A DNA stretch of 64,000 nucleotides from Flavobacterium sp. N502540 (GTDB taxonomy: Bacteria; Bacteroidota; Bacteroidia; Flavobacteriales; Flavobacteriaceae), in the NCBI RefSeq assembly GCF_025947365.1, contig NZ_CP110012.1, positions 1,116,001 through 1,180,000 of the forward strand, in the 5' to 3' direction. A model generated the notes under the pieces. The model searched no databases, was not told where the DNA came from, and worked only from the letters and a program-made list of their open reading frames with translations. Shown here piece after piece: positions 53,585 to 62,949 of the stretch (position 1 is the stretch's first letter; every line of letters starts with the position of its first letter). The position numbers and the translations under genes are program-made.

Positions 53585-53610
53585 TTGACTTTTATTGGAA
53601 CAAAAGTCAA
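53585..53610. promoter_or_regulatory. Palindrome upstream of the TonB-family gene, possible operator
   Basis: TTGACTTTT (53585-53593) and AAAAGTCAA (53602-53610) are perfect inverted arms around eight bases, centred about 31 bases before the ATG of the barrel gene. Position and symmetry suit a regulator binding site or an mRNA hairpin at the 5' end; not proven. Confidence 0.45.
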
Positions 53611-53667
53611 CAGTAAATCAGGTTATGAGATCTTCAAAATAGAAATCAGGAGTACAATTTTATAAAT

Positions 53668-54741
53668 TCACACTTGATTTGAGTTTCTAAAATCTGCACT
53701 TTGATAATAAGAAGGCGTTTTTCCGGTATACTTTTTAAACGTCGCAAAAAATGTTGATTTGGAATTAAAACCAACATCGTAACCAATAGCTTCTAAAGTA
53801 AGCTTGTCATTTGAAATTATAATTTCGCGGGCCTCTCTAATTCTGAATTCATTTACAAAACTGGTAAAGTTTTTACCTAAATTATTGTTTAAAAACTGTG
53901 ATAATTGATGGCTTGTAATATTGACCTCTTTAGCCAGATCCTGCAGTGAAAGATTTGGATTTTTATACAATGCCTTTTCATTCATTATACTTTCTAACTT
54001 TTGGGATAAAGCTTCCGCCTCTTCAGAATCTATTTTTTTTACAGCACCTTTTGTACCATTTAACAGAAATAAATCATCAGTCCTCTTTCGATACAAAAGG
54101 ATTGATACCACTAAGTATAGAATAAAAGAAAAAACAACCGCACCACTGATATAAATTGCGCCAGGTGCTCCAATTAAAGCAAGAAAATAAAAAACAAAAA
54201 GTAAAAGGATCCCTAAAAAGAGCATTCCAAACCACAGTTCAGATGGAGAAGTTTTCTCTTTTCTGGTAAAAAACTTTTTCAGAATTGCTTTAATAGTAAA
54301 CCCTGAAACCACAATATAAATAAACCATTGCAGATAAATAATTCTGATAAAACGAAAACTCCAAAGTTCCGGATAATATTCATAGGGAAAAATAACACCA
54401 ACCAAAACACTAAGTACCCCCCAAAACAGGAGAATGAGTTTCCAGGATTTTGGCATTACATTGATTTCATCTACAGCTGATTTTAAAAAAAAGTACAAAC
54501 AAGGACCTATGAAAAAGCAAGCTGTCAGCCCAATCTGCAAATACATTTTGGGTAAAGCAGGATTAAAATAAACAAATACTGATTTTGCGATTCGTATACT
54601 TAAAGCGAACAGAAGGCCTCCTAAAAAATAGTTTGTAAGAAATCTTTTTTTAGTAAAAAAGAAGAAATAGATGCTTAAGATAATTCCGTTAAAAGCGCCT
54701 AATGCACTAAAAAAGAATAAAAGTTCTTTACTGGAATCCAT
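53668..54741 (-). CDS. Membrane-bound AraC-family transcriptional regulator
   Basis: 357 residues. The N-terminal part has about seven transmembrane helices (ELLFFFSALGAFNGIILSIY, FLGGLLFALSIRIAKSVFVY, IGLTACFFIGPCLYFFLKSA, LILLFWGVLSVLVGVIFPYE, others). The C-terminal about 100 residues are the AraC DNA-binding domain: LSLQDLAKEVNITSHQLSQF, then GFNSKSTFFATFKKYTGKTP SYY (in parts). It would sense an extracellular or membrane signal and act on nearby genes, perhaps the barrel gene 101 bases downstream. Confidence 0.93.
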   Translation of the reverse strand: MDSSKELLFFFSALGAFNGIILSIYFFFFTKKRFLTNYFLGGLLFALSIRIAKSVFVYFNPALPKMYLQIGLTACFFIGPCLYFFLKSAVDEINVMPKSWKLILLFWGVLSVLVGVIFPYEYYPELWSFRFIRIIYLQWFIYIVVSGFTIKAILKKFFTRKEKTSPSELWFGMLFLGILLLFVFYFLALIGAPGAIYISGAVVFSFILYLVVSILLYRKRTDDLFLLNGTKGAVKKIDSEEAEALSQKLESIMNEKALYKNPNLSLQDLAKEVNITSHQLSQFLNNNLGKNFTSFVNEFRIREAREIIISNDKLTLEAIGYDVGFNSKSTFFATFKKYTGKTPSYYQSADFRNSNQV

Positions 54742-54822
54742 TGTTTAAGGTTGTTACATTCCGTGCAAAGCTAAAAAAAAATACTATTTTAACTACTTTT
54801 CTTCTCTTTCTTAGAATAAAAA

Positions 54823-55155
54823 CTACACCTTCTTCAAATCGCGAATGGTTTGTTTCAGCTCTTTTATGCGTTCTTCATATTCTTCAATTATTTTGCCCGA
54901 TAAATGAGCGGTGGTAGTAGAGGCCCCCTCTCCATTCAGATCCTGTTTTTTATGTTCCACTTTCAATAAATCCTCGGGAATTATCTCAAAAATTTCGCAG
55001 ATTCTTAAAATATGATTTGCCCATGAACTGCTTTCACCACTTTCCATTCTGGCATATGCTGATTGTGAGATATGAAGAAAATCTGCCACTTCTTCCTGTG
55101 ACATTCTCTTATTTTTCCGAAGTATTTTAAGCTTGTTTCCTACAATTACATTCAT
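54823..55155 (-). CDS. XRE-family helix-turn-helix regulator with coiled-coil tail
   Basis: 110 residues. The HTH domain spans about residues 4-62 (NKLKILRKNKRMSQEEVADF LHISQSAYARMESGESS in parts). The C-terminal 35 residues are heptad-like (IEEYEERIKELKQTIRDLKK) and likely dimerise. It is divergent from the cluster of tiny membrane proteins that begins at 55406 and may regulate that cluster or itself. Confidence 0.9.
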   Translation of the reverse strand: MNVIVGNKLKILRKNKRMSQEEVADFLHISQSAYARMESGESSSWANHILRICEIFEIIPEDLLKVEHKKQDLNGEGASTTTAHLSGKIIEEYEERIKELKQTIRDLKKV

Positions 55156-55405
55156 GATTTAGCAAGTTTTTCCGTCCAAAACAATAGAGGACAGTTTTAC
55201 ACATATATACTCACAAAAAACAAATTATTTTTAAAATAAAAAAACATATGTCAATTTCTTATTAAAAATACCCGATAATCACATAATAGAGAACCTAACA
55301 AAATGCTAAATTAGCGCCACCGAAAAACAAACAAATAAATAATTTCTTGTGCTTAACCACGATCAGGAATTTGATTAACACCAAAAACACTAAACCAAAA
55401 AAGCC
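55156..55405. other. Divergent control region between XRE regulator and tiny proteins
   Basis: 250 bases, AT-rich, no gene. Short inverted unit GTCC (55175-55178) ... GGAC (55191-55194) near the regulator start might be an operator. I could not place a clean -7 element on the plus strand. Confidence 0.35.
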
Positions 55406-55486
55406 ATGACCCGACCAGTCTTATTTCTCTGCCTTTTAATCATTATTATAGCATTAGGATATCGCTTTAGTAGAAAAAACAGTTAA
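55406..55486 (+). CDS. Tiny membrane peptide (26 residues)
   Basis: Begins MTRPVLFLCLLIIIIALGYR and ends with a basic tail. One hydrophobic helix. No family known. It is the first of three small genes on the plus strand after the XRE regulator. Translation is plausible (A-rich upstream AACCAAAAAAGCC) but not shown. Confidence 0.4.
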   Translation: MTRPVLFLCLLIIIIALGYRFSRKNS

Positions 55487-55537
55487 ATCATTTTATCAAA
55501 GCCCCCATTTCTGATAAAAACTTAACCCTTTAAAATA

Positions 55538-55762
55538 ATGGAATTTAATTCTAAACCTACAAAAGAAACCCAAAACAACTGGAGTCGTGATCCAAACAAT
55601 TGGATTGGGGGAATTTTTTATTACAATCCTCAGGATAAAAGATTGTTCCCTCCAAAAAAGATCAAACAACTTGGGTGGACCATAAATTTTGCAAACCCCA
55701 ATTCACTATGCACCGCCATAGCAATAATCGCTGTACTACTAATTTCCACTAGAAACTCTTAG
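55538..55762 (+). CDS. DUF5808-like small membrane protein
   Basis: 74 residues. The middle (NWIGGIFYYNPQDKRLFPPK then GWTINFANPNS) carries the DUF5808 pattern: a YYNPeDkRiFvPKr-type motif followed by GWTlNFA. A C-terminal helix (TAIAIIAVLLISTRNS) would sit in the membrane. Function unknown; often found beside membrane regulators. Lies between two other tiny genes. Confidence 0.75.
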   Translation: MEFNSKPTKETQNNWSRDPNNWIGGIFYYNPQDKRLFPPKKIKQLGWTINFANPNSLCTAIAIIAVLLISTRNS

Positions 55763-55812
55763 TAACGGAACTCAAAACAGCTGATTATTATTTTTAAATC
55801 ACCCTTAAAAAC

Positions 55813-55983
55813 ATGAAACTTTTTATCGTCAAATACAGCGTTGCCATTATAAGCTGTCTTTATCTGGCCTACTTCTTTTACAATTCAGAACGTGCCGGCA
55901 GTATGATCAAAACGGGAACTGCTCTTGTTTTAGCACTTTCTATTTTTATGACGATGTGCTGTCAGATCAGAAGCGGAAGATAA
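55813..55983 (+). CDS. Small membrane protein (56 residues)
   Basis: Two hydrophobic segments (IVKYSVAIISCLYLAYFFY and TGTALVLALSIFMTMCCQI) with a short charged loop (NSERAGSMIK). No family recognised. The ATG at 55813 has an A-rich upstream region (CCTTAAAAACATG). Third of the tiny genes, followed by a weak hairpin at 56003. Confidence 0.6.
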   Translation: MKLFIVKYSVAIISCLYLAYFFYNSERAGSMIKTGTALVLALSIFMTMCCQIRSGR

Positions 55984-56002
55984 CACTGATCAATCATGAG
56001 TT

Positions 56003-56026
56003 AGTCTGAATTACAGACTCTTTATT
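56003..56026 (+). terminator. Possible terminator after the tiny-gene cluster
   Basis: AGTCTG / CAGACT hairpin with a five-base loop followed by CTTTATTT; only six pairs. Confidence 0.4.
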
Positions 56027-56042
56027 TCCCAATTATAAATAC

Positions 56043-56050
56043 TACTTTTG
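56043..56050 (+). promoter_or_regulatory. -7 element of the 1143-residue outer-membrane protein gene
   Basis: TACTTTTG, matching TAnnTTTG, 22 bases before the ATG at 56073. Confidence 0.4.
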
Positions 56051-56072
56051 ATTTTTGAGAGTTAAAGTATTT

Positions 56073-59000
56073 ATGTTGAAAAAATTACTGGTTCTTATTA
56101 TTTTCATCTGGTTTTCCGGGCTTCAGGCACAGGAAACGGTATCATCGTACAAAACCAGGAAAGTAATTGCCAGCCGTGATACTATTCATCTTGAAAAAGT
56201 AAGTATCAATTCGGGGTTCTTTCAAATTTTCACAACCAAAAACGAAGCTGTCGATTCTACTTTTTATAAAATTGATTTTAAAAAAGGAACTTTAGTTCTA
56301 AATGAAAAGTTAGCTTCAACTGCCGATACTTTAATTGTAAATTATCTGAAATATCCTGATTTCTTAACTAAAGAATATAGCTTATACAAATCAAATCAGG
56401 TGGTATCCAGCGACATTGGCAGTGAAAAGCTGTATAAAATTGACAATGCTGTCACCAAAAAAGTTACTCCGTTTGATGGTTTAAATACCTCCGGAAGTAT
56501 TACAAGAGGGGTAACTGTTGGAAACAACCAAAACACTGTTCTAAATTCCAATCTGGATTTGCAGATCACAGGAAAAATATCCGATAAAATTAGTCTGCGA
56601 GCCTCCTTACAAGACAGCAATATACCGCTACAGGATGGCGGTTATTCTCAAAAACTGGATCAGTTTGATAATATCTTTATGGAACTTTTCACAGACGACT
56701 GGAATATTCGGGCCGGAGATGTTTTTTTAGAGAACAGAAAAACCCAGTTTTTAAATTTCAATAAAAAAGTTCAGGGGCTTTCAGCCAGTTTTAATTTTGG
56801 TACAGACGAAAACAAAACCAACATTTTTGCTTCGGTGGCTTTTGTAAAAGGACAATATGCTAAGAGTACTTTTACAGGCCAGGAAGGAAATCAGGGACCT
56901 TATAAATTAAAAGGACAGAATGGTGAATTGTATGTTCTGGTAATTTCAGGCTCTGAGCGTGTTTATGTAAATGGTGTTTTGCTGAAACGCGGAGAAAATA
57001 ACGATTATGTGATCGACTATAATGCCGGTGAGATTACTTTCACTTCTCTTTTTACGATTACTTCCGAAATGCGAATTAATGTAGAGTACCAATATTCTGA
57101 ACGAAATTACAACAGACTCGTGACCTACGCAGGCGGAACTCACGAAAGCAAAAACTGGAGTTTTGGCGGGTATCTCTATTCTGAAAACGACATGAAGAAT
57201 CAGCCCTTACAGCAAAATCTTTCAAAAGAACAGATTCAGATTTTAAGTCAGGCCGGAGATGATCCGAATTTAATGAAAGCCCCTTCGGCCTATGAAGACA
57301 CCTATGCCGATACTAAAATACTTTACAAAAAAAAACTAGTCAATTCTGTTGAAATTTATGAATATTCAAAAGATGCGAGTGCTGTTTTATACAACGTAAA
57401 ATTTAGTCTTGTCGGAAACAATGCCGGTAATTACATCATTCAGAACAACAATTCGGTAGAACGCATTTATGAATATGTCGCTCCTGTTAACGGAATTTTA
57501 CAAGGAAATTATGAACCACTTGTAAATCTGGTCGCCCCTATAAAATTGCAAGTTGCTACCTTTTTAGGAAAATACAATCCGGACGAAAAGACCCTGGTTG
57601 ACTTTGAGATTGCAGTAAGCAACAACGACAAAAACCTGTTCTCTAAAATAGATGATGCTAATAATGACGGTATCGCTGTTAAAACCAACATCAAAAAACG
57701 TCTTTTTACACGAAGCTGGTCCTTGGATGCCTTTGCAAACTACCAGTTCGTTCAGAAAGATTTTAGGTCTGTTGAGCGTTTGTACAATATCGAATTCAAC
57801 CGCGACTGGAATTTAAACGAGACACTTTTGGGGAACCAAAACATGTTGATCACAGGATTAAATTTTGATTTATTTGCTAAAAAAGAGACCTCCAATATTG
57901 GATCGTTTATCTATCAATTTGAGAAATTAGATTACTCCGAAAGTTATTCCGGATCGCGTCACACCTCAACAGCACTTTTTAAACTGCAGCAATGGACGAT
58001 CGAAAATCGGGGCAGCTTCCTGAATTCAGAGGCCACAAATTCTACTTCAAAATTTATTCGGAATCAAACCAGAACTAAATATCATTTTGGTAAAAACTGG
58101 GTCGGCGCCAGTATGCAGCTCGAAGACAATCAGCAGAAGAATAAAATCACTAATCAGTTTTCGGCTTTAAGCCAAAGATTTTCAGAGTATGGTGCATTTA
58201 TTGGTCGTGGTGACAGCACTAAAGTTTTTGTCGAAATTGGTTATTTACAACGTCGAAACGATAGTTTGCAAAATGGATCTTTACAGCATGTAAACAATTC
58301 TCAAACTTATTTTTTAAAATCAAAATTAATTCAGAATAAGAAAACGGATCTGGCCGTATATGCCAGCTATCGCAAACTGGATTTTACAGATGCTTCCCGA
58401 AAAAATGAACCTTCGTTAAACTCCAGAATACTTTATAACGATCGTTTTTTTAATCAGCTGCTGCAAATTGGAACCACCTATGAAACCAGTTCAGGAACGA
58501 TTGCACAACAGGAGTTTACCTATATTGAAGTTCCCACGGGTCAGGGTGTTTATACCTGGAACGATTACAACGGAAACGGAATTCAGGAACTCGAAGAATT
58601 TGAAATTGCTGCCTTTCCCGATCAGGCTCGCTACATCCGAATCTTTCTGCCGAATCGGGTCTACATCAAAACCAATCAAAATAGATTCTCTCAATCTGTG
58701 GCATTAAACCCATTGCAGTGGCAGAACGAAACCGGTTTCAAAAAACTCCTCTCTTATTTTTACAATCAGACATCCTTTATCATGGATCGTAAGGTAAAAA
58801 GTCAGGGAGAGCGCCTGGAATTGAATCCGTTTAATTCTTCAGAAGAAAATATTCTGGGACTTAATTCGAGCTTAAGAAATAGTTTATACTACAACCGCGG
58901 CAAACAAAAACATTCCGTTACCTATACTTATTTGGTCAATAAAGGCAAAAGCCTGCTTTCGATTGGATCGCAAAATGTTCAAAACAATTCACATCAATTG

Positions 59001-59504
59001 CAATACACCCATTTGTATCGAAAAAGCTGGCTGTTTAACTTCTTTACCAAAACGATTAAAACCGACCTGGTTTCTGAAGATTTTGTCGAAAAAAATTATG
59101 ATATCACAGGCTATCACATGGCTCCCAAAGTGAGTTATTTGTTCTCAAAAAACACCAGTCTGGATTTCTTTTTTGAGTTTCAGAACAAAGAAAATCAAAT
59201 AGGAAATTTTGAAACTCTGGTTCAAAATCGATTGGGAACTTCTTTTTCGTTTGCGGGAGAAAAAAAAATAACGGTAAACGGAGAGTTTTCTTTTTACCAG
59301 AATAAATTCACAGGAAATGAGTTTTCATCAGTAGGATTTCAAATGCTGGAAGGGCTACAGGCCGGACAAAATCTGGTGTGGAAGTTTCTTTTACAAAAAA
59401 ATATAACTCAGTTTTTAGATGTGAATCTAAATTATCAGGGGCGAAAAAGTGAGACTGGTCCGGTAATTCACACCGGAAACATACAGCTCCGTGCTTATTT
59501 TTAA
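56073..59504 (+). CDS. Large outer-membrane beta-barrel-like protein of unknown function
   Basis: 1143 residues from the ATG at 56073, which begins a signal peptide (LLVLIIFIWFSGLQAQ). The first 140 residues are a beta domain (SRDTIHLEKVSINSGFFQIF ... LVLNEKLASTADTLIVNYLK), then alternating strands typical of an outer-membrane barrel appear: SITRGVTVGNNQNTVLNSNL DLQITGKISDKISLRASLQDSN in parts, and GEITFTSLFTITSEMRINVE YQYSERNYN. The rest is rich in Asn/Ser/Gln with a C-terminus ending in an aromatic (...IQLRAYF), common for barrels. No known domain recognised; a Bacteroidota-specific family is likely. Confidence 0.7.
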   Translation: MLKKLLVLIIFIWFSGLQAQETVSSYKTRKVIASRDTIHLEKVSINSGFFQIFTTKNEAVDSTFYKIDFKKGTLVLNEKLASTADTLIVNYLKYPDFLTKEYSLYKSNQVVSSDIGSEKLYKIDNAVTKKVTPFDGLNTSGSITRGVTVGNNQNTVLNSNLDLQITGKISDKISLRASLQDSNIPLQDGGYSQKLDQFDNIFMELFTDDWNIRAGDVFLENRKTQFLNFNKKVQGLSASFNFGTDENKTNIFASVAFVKGQYAKSTFTGQEGNQGPYKLKGQNGELYVLVISGSERVYVNGVLLKRGENNDYVIDYNAGEITFTSLFTITSEMRINVEYQYSERNYNRLVTYAGGTHESKNWSFGGYLYSENDMKNQPLQQNLSKEQIQILSQAGDDPNLMKAPSAYEDTYADTKILYKKKLVNSVEIYEYSKDASAVLYNVKFSLVGNNAGNYIIQNNNSVERIYEYVAPVNGILQGNYEPLVNLVAPIKLQVATFLGKYNPDEKTLVDFEIAVSNNDKNLFSKIDDANNDGIAVKTNIKKRLFTRSWSLDAFANYQFVQKDFRSVERLYNIEFNRDWNLNETLLGNQNMLITGLNFDLFAKKETSNIGSFIYQFEKLDYSESYSGSRHTSTALFKLQQWTIENRGSFLNSEATNSTSKFIRNQTRTKYHFGKNWVGASMQLEDNQQKNKITNQFSALSQRFSEYGAFIGRGDSTKVFVEIGYLQRRNDSLQNGSLQHVNNSQTYFLKSKLIQNKKTDLAVYASYRKLDFTDASRKNEPSLNSRILYNDRFFNQLLQIGTTYETSSGTIAQQEFTYIEVPTGQGVYTWNDYNGNGIQELEEFEIAAFPDQARYIRIFLPNRVYIKTNQNRFSQSVALNPLQWQNETGFKKLLSYFYNQTSFIMDRKVKSQGERLELNPFNSSEENILGLNSSLRNSLYYNRGKQKHSVTYTYLVNKGKSLLSIGSQNVQNNSHQLQYTHLYRKSWLFNFFTKTIKTDLVSEDFVEKNYDITGYHMAPKVSYLFSKNTSLDFFFEFQNKENQIGNFETLVQNRLGTSFSFAGEKKITVNGEFSFYQNKFTGNEFSSVGFQMLEGLQAGQNLVWKFLLQKNITQFLDVNLNYQGRKSETGPVIHTGNIQLRAYF

Positions 59505-59567
59505 CAGTTTCCGAAAATCATATTCATAAATTGTTTAATTTTAGTAGGAATTTAAACTTGTAACATT

Positions 59568-60158
59568 ATGAAAAAATTATTAGTACTTTGTTTTGTAGTT
59601 CTTCTGTCTTCTAATTTCTATGGGCAAGATGTAACTACAAAAGCAGTGAAAAGCAAAACCGAAGCGGCTGCGAAAAAGAAAAAAGCAGAAGCAGATAAAG
59701 CGAAAGCAGACGCTAAAAAAGAAACTGCAAAATCCAAAAAGGCAGCTGATGATGCCAGCAAAGCGGCAGCAAAAGCGACAAAAGAGTCTGCAAGCGCAGC
59801 AAAAAAAACGGCCGACAAACAGGCAACCAAAGCTAAAAACGAGGCTACAAAAGCAAAAACTGATGCTGTAAAAGCCACAAAAACTGCTGACAAAGCGGCA
59901 AGCACAAAAGTCGCCAGTGCAAAAGCTGACGTAACAAAAACAGCAGCAAAAGCAACCGAAGTTTCAAAAGCAGCACAAAAAGATGCCACTACTGCGAAAA
60001 AAACTGCTGCGAAAACAATAAAAGAAACGAATGAAAAAGCTCCAAAAGTAGCCGATAAAGTAACCGGCGAGTACAATGGAAAAAAAGTATATACCGGACC
60101 AAAAGGTGGTAAATACTACATTAATAAAAATGGAAACAAAACCTATATTCAGGATTAA
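59568..60158 (+). CDS. Secreted Lys/Ala-rich protein with C-terminal PBCV basic-adaptor domain
   Basis: 196 residues. Signal peptide LLVLCFVVLLSSNFYGQ. Residues about 24-165 are almost only Lys, Ala, Thr, Glu and Asp, as degenerate AAKKAK-type repeats resembling histone H1 tails and likely helical or disordered. The last about 30 residues (NGKKVYTGPKGGKYYINKNG and KTYI) match the short basic-adaptor domain named from chlorella virus. Export plus a strong positive charge suggests binding to acidic surface polymers or DNA outside the cell. The role is not known. Follows the large outer-membrane gene by 63 bases. Confidence 0.75.
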   Translation: MKKLLVLCFVVLLSSNFYGQDVTTKAVKSKTEAAAKKKKAEADKAKADAKKETAKSKKAADDASKAAAKATKESASAAKKTADKQATKAKNEATKAKTDAVKATKTADKAASTKVASAKADVTKTAAKATEVSKAAQKDATTAKKTAAKTIKETNEKAPKVADKVTGEYNGKKVYTGPKGGKYYINKNGNKTYIQD

Positions 60159-60180
60159 AGTCCATTTTACCTGTATCTGA

Positions 60181-60211
60181 AAGGGGTTACTTACAGTAAC
60201 TCCTTTTTTTT
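60181..60211 (+). terminator. Terminator after the Lys/Ala-rich gene
   Basis: AAGGGGTTAC / GTAACTCCTT stem with one G-U pair, followed by seven T residues. Confidence 0.8.
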
Positions 60212-60397
60212 GTCTATTGAGAAACCAAATATTCGTTAACATACAAGTAACTTTTCCTTCCAAACACCACTAATTCCACAACCTAAGCAACGAATTATAT
60301 GGGCTGAACGGCCTTATAGAGTTAATAATTTAGTAATACGTACGAAATAACATAAAAAGCATATTTCTTTATCTTCGTTTTTAAAAAGTGTTACACT

Positions 60398-61474
60398 ATG
60401 AGCATTGACTATTCTGCGAACAAAACAATTTTAGTTGCTCCATTAAACTGGGGATTAGGTCATGCGACAAGATGCATCCCTATTATAAAAGCGCTTCAGG
60501 AAAACAATTACATCCCGATAATTGCTTCTGACGGTGTTGCTTTAGCATTGTTACGAAAAGAGTTTCCATACATTCAAACCCTTGAATTACCATCTTATCA
60601 TATCGAATACGCCAAGAACGCTAAAAACTTCAAATGGAAGCTGATTAAAAACCTGCCAAAAATGATTGTTGCCATTCTTGACGAGAAGAAAATTGTAAAA
60701 AGCTGGATTAAAAAACACGGAATAGATGGTATTATTTCGGATAACCGACTGGGGGTTTTCAGTAAAAAAGTTCCTTCTGTTTTTATGACCCATCAATTGA
60801 ATGTCATGACCGGAAATACGACCTGGTTTACCAGTAAATGCCATCAGCATATTATAAAAAAATACACGGAGTGCTGGGTTCCGGACACGAATGATACGGT
60901 AAATCTAACCGGAGAATTGGGCCATCTTAAAACCGACGGCCTGAACTTAAAATATATTGGTCCATTAAGCAGAATGCGTAAAAAGGACACTCCGAAAGTA
61001 TATGATCTGATGATTATCCTATCAGGACCTGAACCTCAGCGTACTTTTTTGGACGAAAAATTACAGAAAGAAGTTGCCAATTATAAAGGTAAAGTAGTGT
61101 TTGTTCAGGGTATTGTGGAAAAAATACAAACCAAATGGCAAGCCGGAAATGTTACATATTATAATTTCATGAACTCTAAACAGCTGGAACAGACTTTTAA
61201 CGAAAGTGAATTTGTATTATGCCGCTCGGGTTACACGACCGTTATGGATTTGGCAAAATTAGGCAAGAAAGCCTTTTTTATTCCAACCCCGGGACAATAC
61301 GAGCAGGAATATCTGGCCATAAAACTTCAGAATGAAAATTTAGTACCTTATGCAATGCAAGACGACTTTACGATTGAAGATCTTTCAAAAGTAAAGTCGT
61401 TTAAAGGTCTGACTCAATTTAACGATACGATAGACTGGGATACTCTGTTTACCGTTTTTGAGGATGAAAACTAG
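60398..61474 (+). CDS. Glycosyltransferase of the MurG/UDP-glycosyltransferase type
   Basis: 358 residues. The N-terminal APLNWGLGHATRCIPIIKAL motif (G-L-G-H) and C-terminal VLCRSGYTTVMDLAKLGKKA FFIPTPGQYEQEYLA fit the GT-B fold of family 28, where the C-terminal part binds the nucleotide sugar. No signal or TM helix, so probably membrane-associated from the cytoplasm. Acceptor unknown. It ends four bases past the porin's stop (convergent overlap of 4 bases). Confidence 0.85.
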   Translation: MSIDYSANKTILVAPLNWGLGHATRCIPIIKALQENNYIPIIASDGVALALLRKEFPYIQTLELPSYHIEYAKNAKNFKWKLIKNLPKMIVAILDEKKIVKSWIKKHGIDGIISDNRLGVFSKKVPSVFMTHQLNVMTGNTTWFTSKCHQHIIKKYTECWVPDTNDTVNLTGELGHLKTDGLNLKYIGPLSRMRKKDTPKVYDLMIILSGPEPQRTFLDEKLQKEVANYKGKVVFVQGIVEKIQTKWQAGNVTYYNFMNSKQLEQTFNESEFVLCRSGYTTVMDLAKLGKKAFFIPTPGQYEQEYLAIKLQNENLVPYAMQDDFTIEDLSKVKSFKGLTQFNDTIDWDTLFTVFEDEN

Positions 61475-62775
61475 AAGTTAAACTGTGCCTGCAAACGCAA
61501 TAAATTTCCTTGTTGTCTGTTCACAGGAAGTGCACTGTCTATGAATGTTCTGTCGGCAATCACATATTCCGCAGTAAGCTCAAAGGCTTTCAGAGGCTGC
61601 CATTCTATACCAAACTCATAGTCTCTCACTACATAACTTCTGGCATCTTTCTCGTATTTTTTTCCTCCGTCATAATATTGAAATTTGGCAAAAGGATAGA
61701 TATGCTGTTTTTTAATGTCTAATTTGTAATTCAGTAGAACATAACCTCCGTCTAAATCTGTTTCATCTACTGAATTAGTTACAGCATTGTATCTTGGTCC
61801 TTTTCCGATATTGTACTCTGTCTGAATTCCGAAAGGTCTTGGATACAGTACAAAGGTTGCTCCAACCCTTTGATCTTTTACGTGCTGCGAATTGTTCACT
61901 TTAACTCCTGATGAAATTTCACCTGAAAAAGCCCATTTTCCGGCATAAGCCTGAATTCCAGGTTCGATAATCTGACTTCCAATTACAAATGGGTACGTTA
62001 CTCTTGCCACCACATTCAAATCTCTGTTTCCATCTAATCTATTCGCGATCTGCCCATTGTAAACTCCAAAAGCGAAAACGCCATAATCACCTGATCCTTT
62101 ATAACCGTCTTTTACCAACATTTCAAAACGTTCTCTGATTTTAGCCGGAGCCCAGTAAAAAAACATTCCTAAATCACGTTCGTTTAATATTGCACTGTTC
62201 AACGCATCGTTTCGATCTAAAGTTAAACGCTGTCCACTTGACTGCATATTCTCGAAACCGTATGGTATTTTACTCTGCCCGACACGTAATCTGTACTCTC
62301 TCTTCTTATCAAAAGAAAGGTCAAAATATAAATCCCGAACCTGAACAAAATTCTGAACTCCGGTTACCGGAGAACTCGCAAAATCAGGTTGAAAATAGAA
62401 AAATACATTTGGATGAACCTGACCGGAAAACACTAAACGTGCACGTCTGATAAATAAACCATTGTTTGCTTTTGCATCCGGGGCAGTAGAAGTTGTCCCC
62501 CATGATCTGTCGCACTGATCACACGATACTTTATCATTTGTAGAAAACAAACCATTGTATCGTATTTGTGCATAACCTCTTAAAGAAATCTTATCGTACC
62601 AACGATCTTTATCCGTTTCATCATCATTCTTTTCGGATGGAGTGTCTGGCAGTTTTGCTTTGTTGATTGAATCAAGAAGACGTACTACTTCTTTTTTTAC
62701 CTCTTCTTTACTTAAATCCTGTGCGTTTGATACACAAGCAATTAGCAATAGAATTGCTATTAGTCTTATTTTCAT
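61471..62775 (-). CDS. Phosphate-selective porin O/P family protein
   Basis: 434 residues with a signal peptide (LIAILLLIACVSNAQ). Then a short coiled region (EEVKKEVVRLLDSINKAK) and a 16-strand type barrel: ISLRGYAQIRYNGLFSTNDK, RRARLVFSGQVHPNVFFYFQ PDFASSP in parts, VRDLYFDLSFDKKREYRLRV and the closing LRLQAQFNF with terminal Phe. Porins of this family take up phosphate or polyphosphate. The gene lies next to a PhoR-like kinase (62950-64000), a link that supports phosphate but does not prove it. Confidence 0.9.
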   Translation of the reverse strand: MKIRLIAILLLIACVSNAQDLSKEEVKKEVVRLLDSINKAKLPDTPSEKNDDETDKDRWYDKISLRGYAQIRYNGLFSTNDKVSCDQCDRSWGTTSTAPDAKANNGLFIRRARLVFSGQVHPNVFFYFQPDFASSPVTGVQNFVQVRDLYFDLSFDKKREYRLRVGQSKIPYGFENMQSSGQRLTLDRNDALNSAILNERDLGMFFYWAPAKIRERFEMLVKDGYKGSGDYGVFAFGVYNGQIANRLDGNRDLNVVARVTYPFVIGSQIIEPGIQAYAGKWAFSGEISSGVKVNNSQHVKDQRVGATFVLYPRPFGIQTEYNIGKGPRYNAVTNSVDETDLDGGYVLLNYKLDIKKQHIYPFAKFQYYDGGKKYEKDARSYVVRDYEFGIEWQPLKAFELTAEYVIADRTFIDSALPVNRQQGNLLRLQAQFNF

Positions 62776-62949
62776 TCTTTTTGTTTTCTGATCCCTTAAT
62801 TTTTCGAATGCAAAGATCTGCCACCTATGTTAAGATATCATTAACAAGGTGTTACTATAACAAAAAGGAATTGTTGCGAAATGGTTACGTAAATTTCATT
62901 AGTGTTAAAACACTAGATTTCACGGCACTTCACTTCAACAAGCTTACAA

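Noticed and set aside
59618..60076. 152-codon open frame on the minus strand opposite the Lys/Ala-rich gene
   Set aside because: It is the mirror of a Lys/Ala-rich repeat, giving a Phe/Ala/Val-rich product; the plus-strand gene has a signal peptide and a recognisable C-terminal domain.
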